In this document: positions 44,468 to 52,519 of the stretch, piece by piece
Layout of the letters: each line of letters begins with the position of its first letter
How positions within the stretch are numbered: position 1 is the first letter of the stretch
Source of the DNA: Sphingomonas sp.
GTDB lineage: Bacteria; Pseudomonadota; Alphaproteobacteria; Sphingomonadales; Sphingomonadaceae
NCBI RefSeq assembly: GCF_013816785.1
Contig: NZ_JACDDV010000007.1
Span: 1 to 56,190, forward strand
DNA: 56,190 nucleotides
Direction: 5' to 3'
Program-made: the position numbers and the translations under genes
The notes under the pieces: generated by a model
What the model saw: the letters and a program-made list of their open reading frames with translations, nothing else
The model's database searches: none
Told to the model about the DNA's origin: nothing

Positions 44468-45214
44468 TCACAGCTTGCGCGCGGCAATGATCGGCCCGCC
44501 GACCCCCTGCTGAATTAGGATCGCGGTGCGATAGGCGGGGTTTTCGGGGAGGGCCAGCGCAAAGCTAGCCCGGGCGCCGGTCCACGCCCCGAGACGCGTC
44601 AGCCGCCGGACGATATTGCGGTGAGGCAGCGTTCGGCCGCCATTCTCGCCCGCCTTGATCGCCACCTGCTGGTCTCGCGGGTCGTAATCGACCGCCCAGA
44701 CGCTGGTGCCTGCGGCCGCTTTCCCGGCACCGACCACCAGTTGACGGCCGGCCACGTCGATCGCCGGTCCACCGACGAGGTAACCCTGCCGTGCGATGAC
44801 CGAATCCAGTTCGGGCTTCACGTTGCCGACCAACGCCTCACGCCCGTTGACGACCACCTGCGGCGTGTAGACGCGTCCCCGCCCAGAAGCATGGGCATAA
44901 TCCCATTGACGCGCGGTATAGGCGGGCTTGGCGAATGTGTCGGCCCAACCCAGATAGTCCCAATAGGTCACGGCGAAATCAAGCGCCAGAATGTCGTCGC
45001 GGGCGGCGATCGAATTAACATTTTCGATGGCTGGCGGGCAGGAGGAGCAGCCCTGGCTTTGATAAATCTCAACCACCACCAAATGGCGCGCATCGCCCTT
45101 GGCGACATCCACCACGCGCTTCTCTGGCCGGGCCGGCGCCATGGCCGAATCGGATGAGGATGAGCAGGCCGCGAAGGCGAAGATCGCGCCGGAAAGGAGA
45201 AGGCGCGCGCTCAT
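44468..45214 (-). CDS. DUF1223 thioredoxin-like lipoprotein
   Basis: This 248-residue protein has a lipoprotein signal (LLLSGAIFAFAAC). The DUF1223 hallmark VVEIYQSQGCSSCPPAIENV contains a CxxC pair in a thioredoxin-like fold. VTYWDYLGWADTFAKP and RGRVYTPQVVVNGREALVG follow. Family members are periplasmic, of unknown function; the CxxC suggests thiol-disulfide or copper handling. Its ATG overlaps the molybdoenzyme stop (ATGA), so it is made with it and may maintain it. Confidence 0.87.
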   Translation of the reverse strand: MSARLLLSGAIFAFAACSSSSDSAMAPARPEKRVVDVAKGDARHLVVVEIYQSQGCSSCPPAIENVNSIAARDDILALDFAVTYWDYLGWADTFAKPAYTARQWDYAHASGRGRVYTPQVVVNGREALVGNVKPELDSVIARQGYLVGGPAIDVAGRQLVVGAGKAAAGTSVWAVDYDPRDQQVAIKAGENGGRTLPHRNIVRRLTRLGAWTGARASFALALPENPAYRTAILIQQGVGGPIIAARKL

Positions 45215-45975
45215 ATGCCCGCATACCAGGCGTAGCCGGTCTGGTCCTCCCACAACCCGCCCTTGCCGCCGTAAAGCCCTGCGAGCGTGTCGCGGGCTTC
45301 GATGCGCATGACATATTTTGCGTGCTTGTAGCCCAGCTGCCGCTCGACCCGCAGCCGTACGGGGGCGCCATTGGCGACCGGCAGCATTATGTCGTTGAGC
45401 CGCCACGCCATGATCGTCTGCGGATGGAAGGCGTCAACCAGGTCGATCGACTCATAATAGGGATGCCCGCCAATCATGTCGGCGCAATGAAAGACGATGA
45501 AGCGCGCGCGGCTTGACAGGCCCGCCTGTTGCAGGATGGTCGATAGATTCGGTCCTGCCCATTTGCCGATGGCGCTCCAGCCTTCGACGCAGTCGTGCCG
45601 CGTGATCTGGGTCCGCACCGGCAACGTCATCAATTGAGGCAGGCTGATCGCCAGCGGTCGAGTCACCAGCCCATCGACGATCAGCCGCCAATCGGCGAAC
45701 TTGGCTTTGAGATGCGTCTGATATTCCGACGTCATCGGCATAGCGGTGCCGTTCGACCGGAACACCGGCGACCGGTCGGCCGCGCCATATTCGCGCGCCA
45801 GCGACTGGCCGCCCGAAATCAACCGCTGGCTGCGGTAATGCAGCCCCTCGGCGTCGCGCAGCATCTTCTGGAATGTAGGCTGCGAATAGAGTTTGTCGCA
45901 CCCGGCGAGCAGCATTCCGCCGGCGCCCGCGCCAATTCCACCGATCAGGCGGCGACGGTCGATGAGGGCGCTCAT
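45211..45975 (-). CDS. Periplasmic molybdopterin-dependent oxidoreductase (sulfite-oxidase fold)
   Basis: This 254-residue protein has a twin-arginine-like N-terminus (DRRRLIGGIGAGAGGMLLAGC), with a possible lipid anchor at Cys26. The sulfite oxidase/YedY-type Moco domain has Cys129 in TRHDCVEGWSAIGKWAG, the expected molybdenum ligand, and ends with LGYKHAKYVMRIE. There is no separate dimerisation domain, so it resembles YedY/MsrP more than full sulfite oxidases. The substrate may be sulfite or an oxidised sulfur group. It is coupled to a cytochrome b gene on one side and DUF1223 on the other. Confidence 0.88.
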   Translation of the reverse strand: MSALIDRRRLIGGIGAGAGGMLLAGCDKLYSQPTFQKMLRDAEGLHYRSQRLISGGQSLAREYGAADRSPVFRSNGTAMPMTSEYQTHLKAKFADWRLIVDGLVTRPLAISLPQLMTLPVRTQITRHDCVEGWSAIGKWAGPNLSTILQQAGLSSRARFIVFHCADMIGGHPYYESIDLVDAFHPQTIMAWRLNDIMLPVANGAPVRLRVERQLGYKHAKYVMRIEARDTLAGLYGGKGGLWEDQTGYAWYAGI

Positions 45976-46853
45976 GACCTACCTCCCTTCCTGCCAGGCA
46001 GTCGATAGCGCCCAGTGACGATCGAGCGCACTTCGTTGAACGGTCCGGCGAGCACGACCATCGCAATGTGGACGAAGAAAAAGGCGACCAGTGCCCAGGC
46101 GGCGATGAAGTGTATCGACCGCGCCGACTGCCGTCCGCCGAACACGTCGAGCAGCAACGACAGGCCAGCGTTGAGGTTGGGCGACATGGTCAGGCCGGTC
46201 AGGATCATCAGCGGGATCAACACGAAGATTACGCCGATATAGCTCAGCTTCTGCAGTATGTTGTACCGCAGCGCTTCGGCCCCCGTAGGGAATCTGAGAC
46301 GCGCATGGTCCTTGATGTCCTGCCACAGGTGGTGTGGCGCAATCTCAGCCTTGCGGATGGCGAGATCGCGCTGGACGTGGCGGTTAACCAGCGACCAGAT
46401 CATATAGGCAGTGAGACTCAATGCCAGCAGCCAAGCGAAGGCGAGGTGCCACACCCGCCCGTCGGCCAGGCTGTAGGATGAAGGCACCGTCGCCCAATGC
46501 GGGAATGCGCGATGCTGAATTAGGCCGTTGCCGTCCTTCCATACGCCGAGCACGCCGCTGGTCGGGATTTCGAGGTCGACGAGTTTCAGATACCCCGCCT
46601 CGCCATGGCTTCCGATCTCGAGCCACGGCTGGTCGAAATTGGCGCCGTAGCTGCCCCAGTAAAGGCGCGGATGGGCGTTGAAGATCATCAGTCCGCTCAT
46701 CAGCATGACCAACAGGGTGATCGCGTTGGTCCAGTGCCAGATGCGGGTAGAAAGGCGATGGCGCTTGACCACATCGCCCGCGGCAAGCCCGGCTGCGGTC
46801 GGTTCGGCGATGGCCGGCTCGGGCAGTTCGGTCGCTTGCGCTTGGTCGGTCAT
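45972..46853 (-). CDS. Cytochrome b561/Ni-Fe-hydrogenase-type membrane subunit
   Basis: This 293-residue protein has at least four membrane spans: AITLLVMLMSGLMIFNA, LAFAWLLALSLTAYMIWSLV, IGVIFVLIPLMILTGLT and FIAAWALVAFFFVHIAMVV. Haem-ligating His residues are in STRIWHWTNA and in the later spans. It belongs to the thiosulfate-reductase/hydrogenase cytochrome b group. It would link the downstream periplasmic molybdoenzyme (ATGA overlap) to the quinone pool. This differs from the MsrQ-type partner of MsrP. It lies 43 bp after moeA. Confidence 0.88.
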   Translation of the reverse strand: MTDQAQATELPEPAIAEPTAAGLAAGDVVKRHRLSTRIWHWTNAITLLVMLMSGLMIFNAHPRLYWGSYGANFDQPWLEIGSHGEAGYLKLVDLEIPTSGVLGVWKDGNGLIQHRAFPHWATVPSSYSLADGRVWHLAFAWLLALSLTAYMIWSLVNRHVQRDLAIRKAEIAPHHLWQDIKDHARLRFPTGAEALRYNILQKLSYIGVIFVLIPLMILTGLTMSPNLNAGLSLLLDVFGGRQSARSIHFIAAWALVAFFFVHIAMVVLAGPFNEVRSIVTGRYRLPGRKGGRS

Positions 46854-46896
46854 CTGACGTTCCTTCGGCGGCTGGGCGCGCCTGGTTACTCTCGCT

Positions 46897-48099
46897 TCAA
46901 ATTGGCAAAAAGTCGATCCGATCGCCGGCCCGTGCCGCTGGCGCGCCGGGCGGACGGCGGATCAGCGCGTTCGCCGCGGCGAGCGGGGTCTGGAGGCCGC
47001 TGTCCTGTCTGGGATCGATCTTCGCCGTCATTTGCCCTTCGCCATCGATACTCGTTGTTCCGCGCAGATAAGCCTCGCGCGCACCGTTGGCGCCGACGTT
47101 GTCGGTGAGACGCGCCGCCGACAAGCGAACCGCAACCGCCGGGTCGCGGCCGGTCAGCGCGAACAGCAATGGCTTCAGCAGCAAATGGGCGCAGACGAAC
47201 GCCGAGGAGGGATTGCCCGGGAGGCCGAGCACGATGCGGCCGTCGCCGAAGCGCGCATGCCAGCTCGGTTTGCCCGGCACCACAGCGATTCGCTCGAAGC
47301 GGAGGCTGGCGCTCAGCGCCTCGAACGCCGCGCGCATCACATCGCGGTCGCCGACCGAGGCGCCGCCGAGCGGGACGATCAAATCGACCTCGCTCAGCGC
47401 GCCGATCCGCTCGATGCAAACATCGAGATCGTCGGGCAGGATTGCCTGCCGTACGGCTAGCCCGCCCCATCGCTCGACCAGCACCGCCAGCGCGTAGGCC
47501 GCGCTGTTGAACATCGCGCCCGGCCCGGCCTGGTCGCCCGGTTCGATAAGCTCGTCGCCGCTGGCGAGGATGGCAACGCGTGGGCGCCGGAAGATGCTGA
47601 CCCGTGCCCTCCCGCTCGCGGCCACCAGCCCGAGCCGCGCCGCGCCCAGGAATGTGCCACGAGGCAGCAGCACATCGCCCTCCGCAAAATCGCAACCCGC
47701 GGGCCTCACGAACATCGGCCCGGATGCATCGCAAACGACAATCGCGTCGCCGTCGCGCTCGACATGTTCCTGCACGATCACCCGGTCGGCGCCATGGGGC
47801 ACCACTCCGCCGGTTGCAATCCGGACGCACTCGCCTGCCCCGACCGCACCGGCGAACGGCGCGCCCGCGGGCGCCTCGCCGATTAAATGCAGCCGCGCGC
47901 CCGCGGCCACGTCGGCGTTTTGCACGGCATAGCCGTCCATCGCCGACAGCGGTGCGGGCGGCTGGCTTCGGACCGCCACCAGCTCCTCGGCGAGCACCCG
48001 CCCCGCTGCCTCGGCCAGCGGCACGATTTCGATCTCAAGCGCCGCCTGCCCGTCAAGCAACAGCCGCCGAGCCTCATCAAGAGCGATCAGGCCGCTCAT
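46897..48099 (-). CDS. moeA: Molybdopterin molybdenumtransferase
   Basis: This 400-residue protein inserts molybdenum into adenylated molybdopterin. Visible blocks are PLSAMDGYAVQNAD, GECVRIATGGVVPHGAD, AILASGDELIEPG, VPLGGASVGDRDVM and LGLPGNPSSAFV, all typical of MoeA domains I-IV. The start overlaps the moaC stop (ATGA), and the longer upstream frame lies within moaC. The cofactor serves the molybdoenzyme encoded two genes further along. Confidence 0.95.
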   Translation of the reverse strand: MSGLIALDEARRLLLDGQAALEIEIVPLAEAAGRVLAEELVAVRSQPPAPLSAMDGYAVQNADVAAGARLHLIGEAPAGAPFAGAVGAGECVRIATGGVVPHGADRVIVQEHVERDGDAIVVCDASGPMFVRPAGCDFAEGDVLLPRGTFLGAARLGLVAASGRARVSIFRRPRVAILASGDELIEPGDQAGPGAMFNSAAYALAVLVERWGGLAVRQAILPDDLDVCIERIGALSEVDLIVPLGGASVGDRDVMRAAFEALSASLRFERIAVVPGKPSWHARFGDGRIVLGLPGNPSSAFVCAHLLLKPLLFALTGRDPAVAVRLSAARLTDNVGANGAREAYLRGTTSIDGEGQMTAKIDPRQDSGLQTPLAAANALIRRPPGAPAARAGDRIDFLPI

Positions 48100-48560
48100 T
48101 CGCGCCGCCAAGTCCCCGACTTGCCGCCGCGCTTCTCGACCAGCTCGATCCGTTCGATCGTGATCCCGCGCGCCGCCGCCTTGAGCATGTCGTAGAGCGT
48201 CAGGCAGGCGATCGACACCGCGGTCATCGCCTCCATTTCGACCCCGGTGCGGCCGGTGGTGCGGACCTCGGCTTCGACCGTCAGCCCGCCGTCCCCCGGC
48301 GAAATCGACACGCTCACCGCGTCCAGCCCGAGCGGATGGCACAGTGGTATCAGCTCGCCGGTGCGCTTGGCGCCCATGATCCCGGCCAGCTCGGCGACCG
48401 CGATCGGCTCGCCTTTCCCGGACGCCTCGATCCGCGCCAGCACCTTCTCAGGCACCGCCACGAAGCCGCGCGCGATCGCCACCCGCTCGCTCGCCACCTT
48501 GCCCGACACGTCGACCATGCGCGCCCGGCCATCGCCGTCGAAATGGGTCAGCCCGCTCAT
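48096..48560 (-). CDS. moaC: Cyclic pyranopterin monophosphate synthase
   Basis: This 154-residue enzyme follows MoaA in the conversion of GTP to cPMP. It contains RMVDVSGKVASERVAIARG, IMGAKRTGELIPLCHPLGL with the conserved CHP, and GRTGVEMEAMTAVS. The C-terminus is VEKRGGKSGTWRRE. Its ATG overlaps the moaB stop and its stop overlaps moeA. The length is standard. Confidence 0.96.
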   Translation of the reverse strand: MSGLTHFDGDGRARMVDVSGKVASERVAIARGFVAVPEKVLARIEASGKGEPIAVAELAGIMGAKRTGELIPLCHPLGLDAVSVSISPGDGGLTVEAEVRTTGRTGVEMEAMTAVSIACLTLYDMLKAAARGITIERIELVEKRGGKSGTWRRE

Positions 48561-49060
48561 CGCTCCATCAATCGCGGCATGATCTCGATCAGGTTGCACG
48601 GGCGGTAGGCGGCGTCGAGCTGGTGCGAAATGATCTTGTCCCACCCGTCACGGACCGCCCCGTTCGACCCCGGCAGGCAGAAGATAAACGTGCCGCGCGC
48701 AATACCGGCGCAAGCGCGCGACTGAAGCGTCGACAGGCCGATATTGGCAAAACTCACCTGATGAAAAATCACCGAGAAGCCGTCGATGACCTTGTCGAAC
48801 AGCGGCGTCATCGCCTCGGGCGTGACATCGCGCCCGGTGAGGCCGGTGCCGCCGGTCGAAATGATCACATCGACTTCAGGATCATCGATCCACTCGTTTG
48901 CAGCAGCGCGGATGGCGGTGACATTGTCGGGCACGATTCGCCGAGAACCAAGCTCATGGCCGGCCGCGACAATCCGATCAGCGAGGATGGCTCCCGACGT
49001 GTCAGTCTCACTCGTCCGGCTGTCCGACACGGTCAGCAACGCTATTCGCACCTTAGCCAT
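48557..49060 (-). CDS. moaB: MoaB-type molybdopterin adenylyltransferase
   Basis: This 167-residue protein has KVRIALLTVSDSRTSETDTS, the MoaB/Mog signature DVIISTGGTGLTGRDVTPEA, and GTFIFCLPGSNGAVRDGWD. It adenylylates molybdopterin before metal insertion by MoeA. The ATG at 49060 begins directly before the first strand. It overlaps the end of moaE by 8 bp. MogA and MoaB are hard to separate by motif; the length fits MoaB. Confidence 0.93.
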   Translation of the reverse strand: MAKVRIALLTVSDSRTSETDTSGAILADRIVAAGHELGSRRIVPDNVTAIRAAANEWIDDPEVDVIISTGGTGLTGRDVTPEAMTPLFDKVIDGFSVIFHQVSFANIGLSTLQSRACAGIARGTFIFCLPGSNGAVRDGWDKIISHQLDAAYRPCNLIEIMPRLMER

Positions 49061-49505
49061 CGGCAACCTCCCACCGGCGGCGGTCGGCCCGGTCTTCGGC
49101 ACGGGCGTCGACCCATCGATCGCCATCGCCGCGCACTTCCTTTTTCCAGAATACAGCTTCGGTCTTCAGCCGGTCCATCGCATAGTCGACCGCGTCGAAC
49201 GCAGCGCGTCGATGACCCGCCGCAGCCGCCACCAGCACGATCGGCTCACCGGGCAGCAGCCGGCCGTGGCGGTGAATGATCAGCAGATCGACATTGGCGA
49301 ATCGCTCGCGAGTGGCGACCTCGACCGCGGTCAGGCTTGCTGGCGTCAGGCGAGGATGGTGGCCGAGTTCAAGCGCTTGGACTTCTTCTCCTTCGCCCCG
49401 AACATAACCCGTGAAGCTCGCCACCGCCCCAGCCCCCGCCGCTCCACAGGCAAAGGCAGCAAGCTCTCGCGCTGGATCGAATGGCTCGGCGCAAAGACGG
49501 ATCAT
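49053..49505 (-). CDS. moaE: Molybdopterin synthase catalytic subunit
   Basis: This 150-residue protein shows GAVASFTGYVRGEGEEV, IIHRHGRLLPGEPIVLV and the active-site segment DRLKTEAVFWKKEV. The conserved Lys residues hold cPMP while sulfur is transferred from MoaD. It overlaps moaD by 4 bp upstream and moaB by 8 bp downstream. Length and motifs are normal. Confidence 0.95.
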   Translation of the reverse strand: MIRLCAEPFDPARELAAFACGAAGAGAVASFTGYVRGEGEEVQALELGHHPRLTPASLTAVEVATRERFANVDLLIIHRHGRLLPGEPIVLVAAAAGHRRAAFDAVDYAMDRLKTEAVFWKKEVRGDGDRWVDARAEDRADRRRWEVADG

Positions 49506-49750
49506 CCGCCACTCACCGGCGGGATGAAGGCGATTTCGCGAGCGCCCGACAGCAGGTGCGCTTCATCGACAATCGCATCATCGACCACTGCCCTCACCCC
49601 CGGCGAAGCAAGCGCGACGGCCAGTTCCGACTCGCATTCGCCCAGCCAATGACGAAGGGCGGCGACGTCCTCTACTCCCTCGGGCAGGATCACCTCGCGC
49701 GGCGCGCGGCCCGCAATGTCGGTCAACCGTCCGAAAAACTGTAGCCGCAT
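49502..49750 (-). CDS. moaD: Molybdopterin synthase sulfur carrier subunit
   Basis: This 82-residue ubiquitin-like protein starts MRLQFFGRLTDIAGRA and ends FIPPVSGG. The terminal Gly-Gly is the site of thiocarboxylation, by which it donates sulfur to MoaE. It starts 4 bp after the moaA stop and overlaps moaE. Confidence 0.95.
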   Translation of the reverse strand: MRLQFFGRLTDIAGRAPREVILPEGVEDVAALRHWLGECESELAVALASPGVRAVVDDAIVDEAHLLSGAREIAFIPPVSGG

Positions 49751-49754
49751 CGGC

Positions 49755-50741
49755 TCAGCCCCCGGTCAGCGACATGGTCCGCGCCACCGCCGGCGCGGCG
49801 CCGCGCGCTATAGCGAAGTGATGCCGCTCCGGCTTAAGCCCAATCGCCGCATCGATCGCAGCGTCAAGCAATTTGTCGCCGGCGCTGGCCCTCAGCGGCG
49901 TACGCAAATCGGCGTTGGCGTCCTGCCCGAGGCACTGGAAAAGCTGTCCGGTGCAAGTCACGCGCACTCGGTTGCAATCGCCGCAGAAATTATGCGTCAG
50001 CGGGGTGATAAAGCCGATCGTCCCGCCTTCGTTGGTGCGCACGTATCGCGCCGGGCCGCCGGTGCGCATCGCCAGGTCGGTCAGGGTCCAGCGCTCGGCG
50101 AAACGACGCCGAATCTCGCTCATCGGGACGAACTGGTCGGAGCGGTCCTCGCCGACCTCGCCAAGCGGCATGACCTCGATCACAGTCAACGCGGCACCGC
50201 GAGCGTGAGCCCATTCAGCAAGACCAACCAGCATGTCGAGATTGTCCTGCGTCAGCGCCACGGCGTTGATCTTGACGTTGATCCCCGCCCCGATTGCCGC
50301 GTCGATCCCGGCGATCACCTGCTCGATACGTCCGCCGCGCGTAACCCGGGCGTAGGTTTCGGGGTCGATGCTGTCGAGCGAGACGTTGATCCGCCGCATG
50401 CCAAAGCTCGCCAATGCCGCGGCATGATCAGCCAGCAGCAGCCCGTTGGTGGTCATCGTCAGCTCGTCGAGCTCGCCCGATTGGAGAAACCGCGACAGCC
50501 GCTCGACCAAGTCGATCGCATCCTTGCGCACCAGCGGTTCGCCGCCGGTCAGCCTGAGCTTGCGCACCCCCTTGCGCACGAACGCGCTGCATAGCCGGTC
50601 GAGCTCATCGAGGCTGAGCAATTCCTCGCGCGGTAAGAAGCGCATCCGCGCGGGCATGCAATAGGTGCAGCGCAAGTTGCAGCGGTCGGTCAGCGACACG
50701 CGCAAATAGCTGATGCTGCGTCCGAACGGGTCGATCATCAT
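49755..50741 (-). CDS. moaA: GTP 3',8-cyclase (radical SAM)
   Basis: This 328-residue radical SAM enzyme starts cofactor synthesis from GTP. The SAM cluster motif is in [15 protein letters not shown] (CxxxCxxC). The second cluster is in [20 protein letters not shown]. The C-terminus ends SLTGG, the double-Gly tail needed in MoaA. The first of two adjacent ATG codons overlaps the upstream tauE stop (ATGA). The long frame upstream belongs to a shadow inside that gene. Confidence 0.96.
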   Translation of the reverse strand: MMIDPFGRSISYLRVSLTDRCNLRCTYCMPARMRFLPREELLSLDELDRLCSAFVRKGVRKLRLTGGEPLVRKDAIDLVERLSRFLQSGELDELTMTTNGLLLADHAAALASFGMRRINVSLDSIDPETYARVTRGGRIEQVIAGIDAAIGAGINVKINAVALTQDNLDMLVGLAEWAHARGAALTVIEVMPLGEVGEDRSDQFVPMSEIRRRFAERWTLTDLAMRTGGPARYVRTNEGGTIGFITPLTHNFCGDCNRVRVTCTGQLFQCLGQDANADLRTPLRASAGDKLLDAAIDAAIGLKPERHHFAIARGAAPAVARTMSLTGG

Positions 50742-51496
50742 TGCCAGACCATGATGGCGAAGCGGTAGGCCAGTTGCGCGCCGACATAAAGCACCAGCAC
50801 CGCGGTCGCGATCGAGAGATGACGCGCGGTCAATTTGGTGCTGCCGATCATCGAGCCGAATAGTCCGCCGACGACGACCGCCGGGACCAACAGCCAATAA
50901 TCGTGCAGCGCGGCCAGTCGGTCGAATCCGTCGGGCTTGGCCAGTTGCCCGGCCAGACCGGCGACCGAATTGACCAGGATGAACACCGCGCAGGTGCCGG
51001 CGATGTCCTTTGCCCGACCCCAGCGCATCATATGCAGCAACGGCGCGAGGAAAATGCCGCCGCCGATCCCGACCACGCCGGCAAGGAAGCCGAGCACGCC
51101 GCCGATCAGCGGCTCTCGCCAGCCGGCCGGACGCTCGACGGCTTCCCGATCGGGCGGGGGCCGCCAAAGCATGGCCAGCCCGGCAGCGATCAGCGACAAG
51201 GCAAGCAAGCCGACGAAGGCCAATTGAGGGACCACCAGCCGTCCTCCGACCCAAGCCAGCGGGACAGAGGTCGTGAACAGCGGCCAGATTCGCCGCCACG
51301 GAACTGCGCCGGATCGCGCAAAACGCCAGCTGCCGAGCGTCACGACGAACAGGTTGCACACCAGTGAAATCGCCGGGACGACGCGATAATCGGCGCCCCA
51401 CAGCACCAGCAGGGCGCTGTAAGTCGACCCGCCGCCAAACCCGACCGTCGAATAAAGCGTCGCGGTCAGCAGGAACAGCGCGGCGAGGCCGATCAT
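50738..51496 (-). CDS. TauE/SafE-family sulfite/organosulfur exporter
   Basis: This 252-residue membrane protein has about eight spans. The family repeat is visible as [18 protein letters not shown] in the first half and [19 protein letters not shown] in the second. TauE/SafE proteins export sulfite, sulfoacetate and related compounds. It is the first gene of the minus-strand molybdenum/sulfur array and is coupled to moaA. Sulfite export fits a neighbour that may be a sulfite-type molybdoenzyme, but the substrate is inferred only from family and context. Confidence 0.9.
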   Translation of the reverse strand: MIGLAALFLLTATLYSTVGFGGGSTYSALLVLWGADYRVVPAISLVCNLFVVTLGSWRFARSGAVPWRRIWPLFTTSVPLAWVGGRLVVPQLAFVGLLALSLIAAGLAMLWRPPPDREAVERPAGWREPLIGGVLGFLAGVVGIGGGIFLAPLLHMMRWGRAKDIAGTCAVFILVNSVAGLAGQLAKPDGFDRLAALHDYWLLVPAVVVGGLFGSMIGSTKLTARHLSIATAVLVLYVGAQLAYRFAIMVWQ

Positions 51497-51554
51497 ATAG
51501 TGTTGGCTGTCGTACGCATGATGGTCATTCGAGCCGATCGCCTAGCCGGTTACC

Positions 51555-51736
51555 TCACAGAAGAGCCAGCAGCGCGAAACTAGCCAGCCAATGTTCCCCG
51601 GCATAATCGCCGGGATTGTCCACAGTAGCTTGTCGGATCGCGGCCGCCCGTCGGAAGTAGTCGATACGATGTCCGTGAACGTTCCACCGCGAACAATCGC
51701 GAATGTCCAGGTCAGCGCCACGCGGGCTTCAAGCAA
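51555..51736 (-). pseudogene. Remnant of an oxoprolinase/hydantoinase N-terminus (frameshifted)
   Basis: On the minus strand one frame reads TWTFAIVRGGTFTDIV and then DGRPRSDKLL, very like the start of 5-oxoprolinase/hydantoinase proteins (RGGTFTDIV ... DGR ... KLLS). At about position 51623 a -1 frame change continues as VDNPGDYAGEHWLASFALLA, which matches the following VDP-x-x-Y-x-x-A stretch of that family loosely, before a stop. The rest of the roughly 1,200-residue family is absent. The second frame alone also resembles a DUF2891 C-terminus, so identity is uncertain. A decayed gene is the simplest reading. Confidence 0.42.
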
Positions 51737-51791
51737 ATCAACCGACCGGCCTCAATCGATTTGTCGATTGTTGCCAGTGGTAAGGCAGGAT

Positions 51792-51803
51792 GTGGCGGAG
51801 CGG
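51792..51803 (+). repeat. Left copy of 12-bp direct repeat (att-like)
   Basis: GTGGCGGAGCGG is identical to 55390-55401, which covers the 3' end (CCA and part of the acceptor stem) of tRNA-Ser(GGA). The segment between the copies is 3.6 kb. Such repeats arise when an element integrates into a tRNA 3' end. No integrase is present between the copies, and a chance match is possible in GC-rich DNA. Confidence 0.45.
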
Positions 51804-51892
51804 ACCCTCTTGCAAACCGGTCCCCCATGTCCCCTGTTATCCCCTGAATTAGCCAGGGGCCGCTGCTACGATGCGTCCAATTCGGCGCTCGA

Positions 51893-52303
51893 TCACCCTT
51901 CGCAGCTCAGACGATTGTGCAGTTCAAGCGCGGCACGCTCAATCCAGCATTCGGCGAAGCGACCGTCTGCTACCCGCCAGATCGCAATTCCTGTGAACGC
52001 GATCGGCGTGCCATCAGCAGGAAGACCGAACACGCCATTGTTTGTGCCGCGAGTAATCCAGCGGGATACGATTCGATCTCCGGCGGCATTGCTGAACACC
52101 TCGAGATGCTCATTCGTCGCATCGCCTATCGCTTCTTGCATCTTTGCAACCCACGCCTTGAACGCCCGGCGTCCACTAATGACGGTGCCGGCGGTCGTGA
52201 TCCGATAATCTTCGGTCATCAACTCATCGATGGCTTCAAGGTCGTGAGGAGGTGCCCACACTCGGCGGAAAAACTCGCGGGCCAGATAGATATTGTCATT
52301 CAT
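51893..52303 (-). CDS. SnoaL-like/NTF2-fold protein
   Basis: This 136-residue protein has LAREFFRRVWAPPHDLEAID near the start, MTEDYRITTAG, and DGTPIAFTGIAIWRVADGRF followed by ECWIERAAL. That is the pattern of the SnoaL-like ester cyclase group of the NTF2 superfamily. Members bind small hydrophobic substrates; most have no assigned reaction. It is divergent from the GlxA-type regulator, separated by 216 bp, and may be its target. The upstream gap shows nothing further that I recognise. Confidence 0.78.
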   Translation of the reverse strand: MNDNIYLAREFFRRVWAPPHDLEAIDELMTEDYRITTAGTVISGRRAFKAWVAKMQEAIGDATNEHLEVFSNAAGDRIVSRWITRGTNNGVFGLPADGTPIAFTGIAIWRVADGRFAECWIERAALELHNRLSCEG

Positions 52304-52519
52304 GCATGCGTCGCGGCGATTTAGCCACGCCTCCTTTTCTCAATTTACGTGGAATTAGAAACTGCCGGCATGGCTCACACGCCGCCCGGTTTCACTCGAA
52401 CCCCGCATCCAATCCAAGTTCGTGTTCCCTTGGGCAGCCTCACCCGCAGGTGAAATATCTGGCCCTGGATAATCGCGTCCGCTAGTGGCGAAATAGACAT
52501 CAATCGGGGATGATCCGCC

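Larger units (their letters stand above)
51497..51892. other. Gene-poor gap with decayed sequence
   Basis: This 396-bp gap holds a broken oxoprolinase-like remnant (51555-51736) and the left copy of a 12-bp repeat (51792-51803). A CCCCTG/CAGGGG hairpin (51841-51859) without a T-run is also present. I see no intact gene in it. Confidence 0.6.

Noticed and set aside
50742-51401. 660-bp extension of moaA
   Set aside because: It lies entirely within tauE in another frame, Arg/Gly-rich as expected for a GC-rich shadow frame.
51542-51736. Single intact 64-residue gene on the minus strand
   Set aside because: The family-like motifs switch frame midway and there is no good ribosome binding site; a decayed remnant explains it better.
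52252-52485. 77-residue plus-strand ORF in the SnoaL/GlxA gap
   Set aside because: It overlaps the 5' end of the SnoaL-like gene on the other strand and has no recognisable features.
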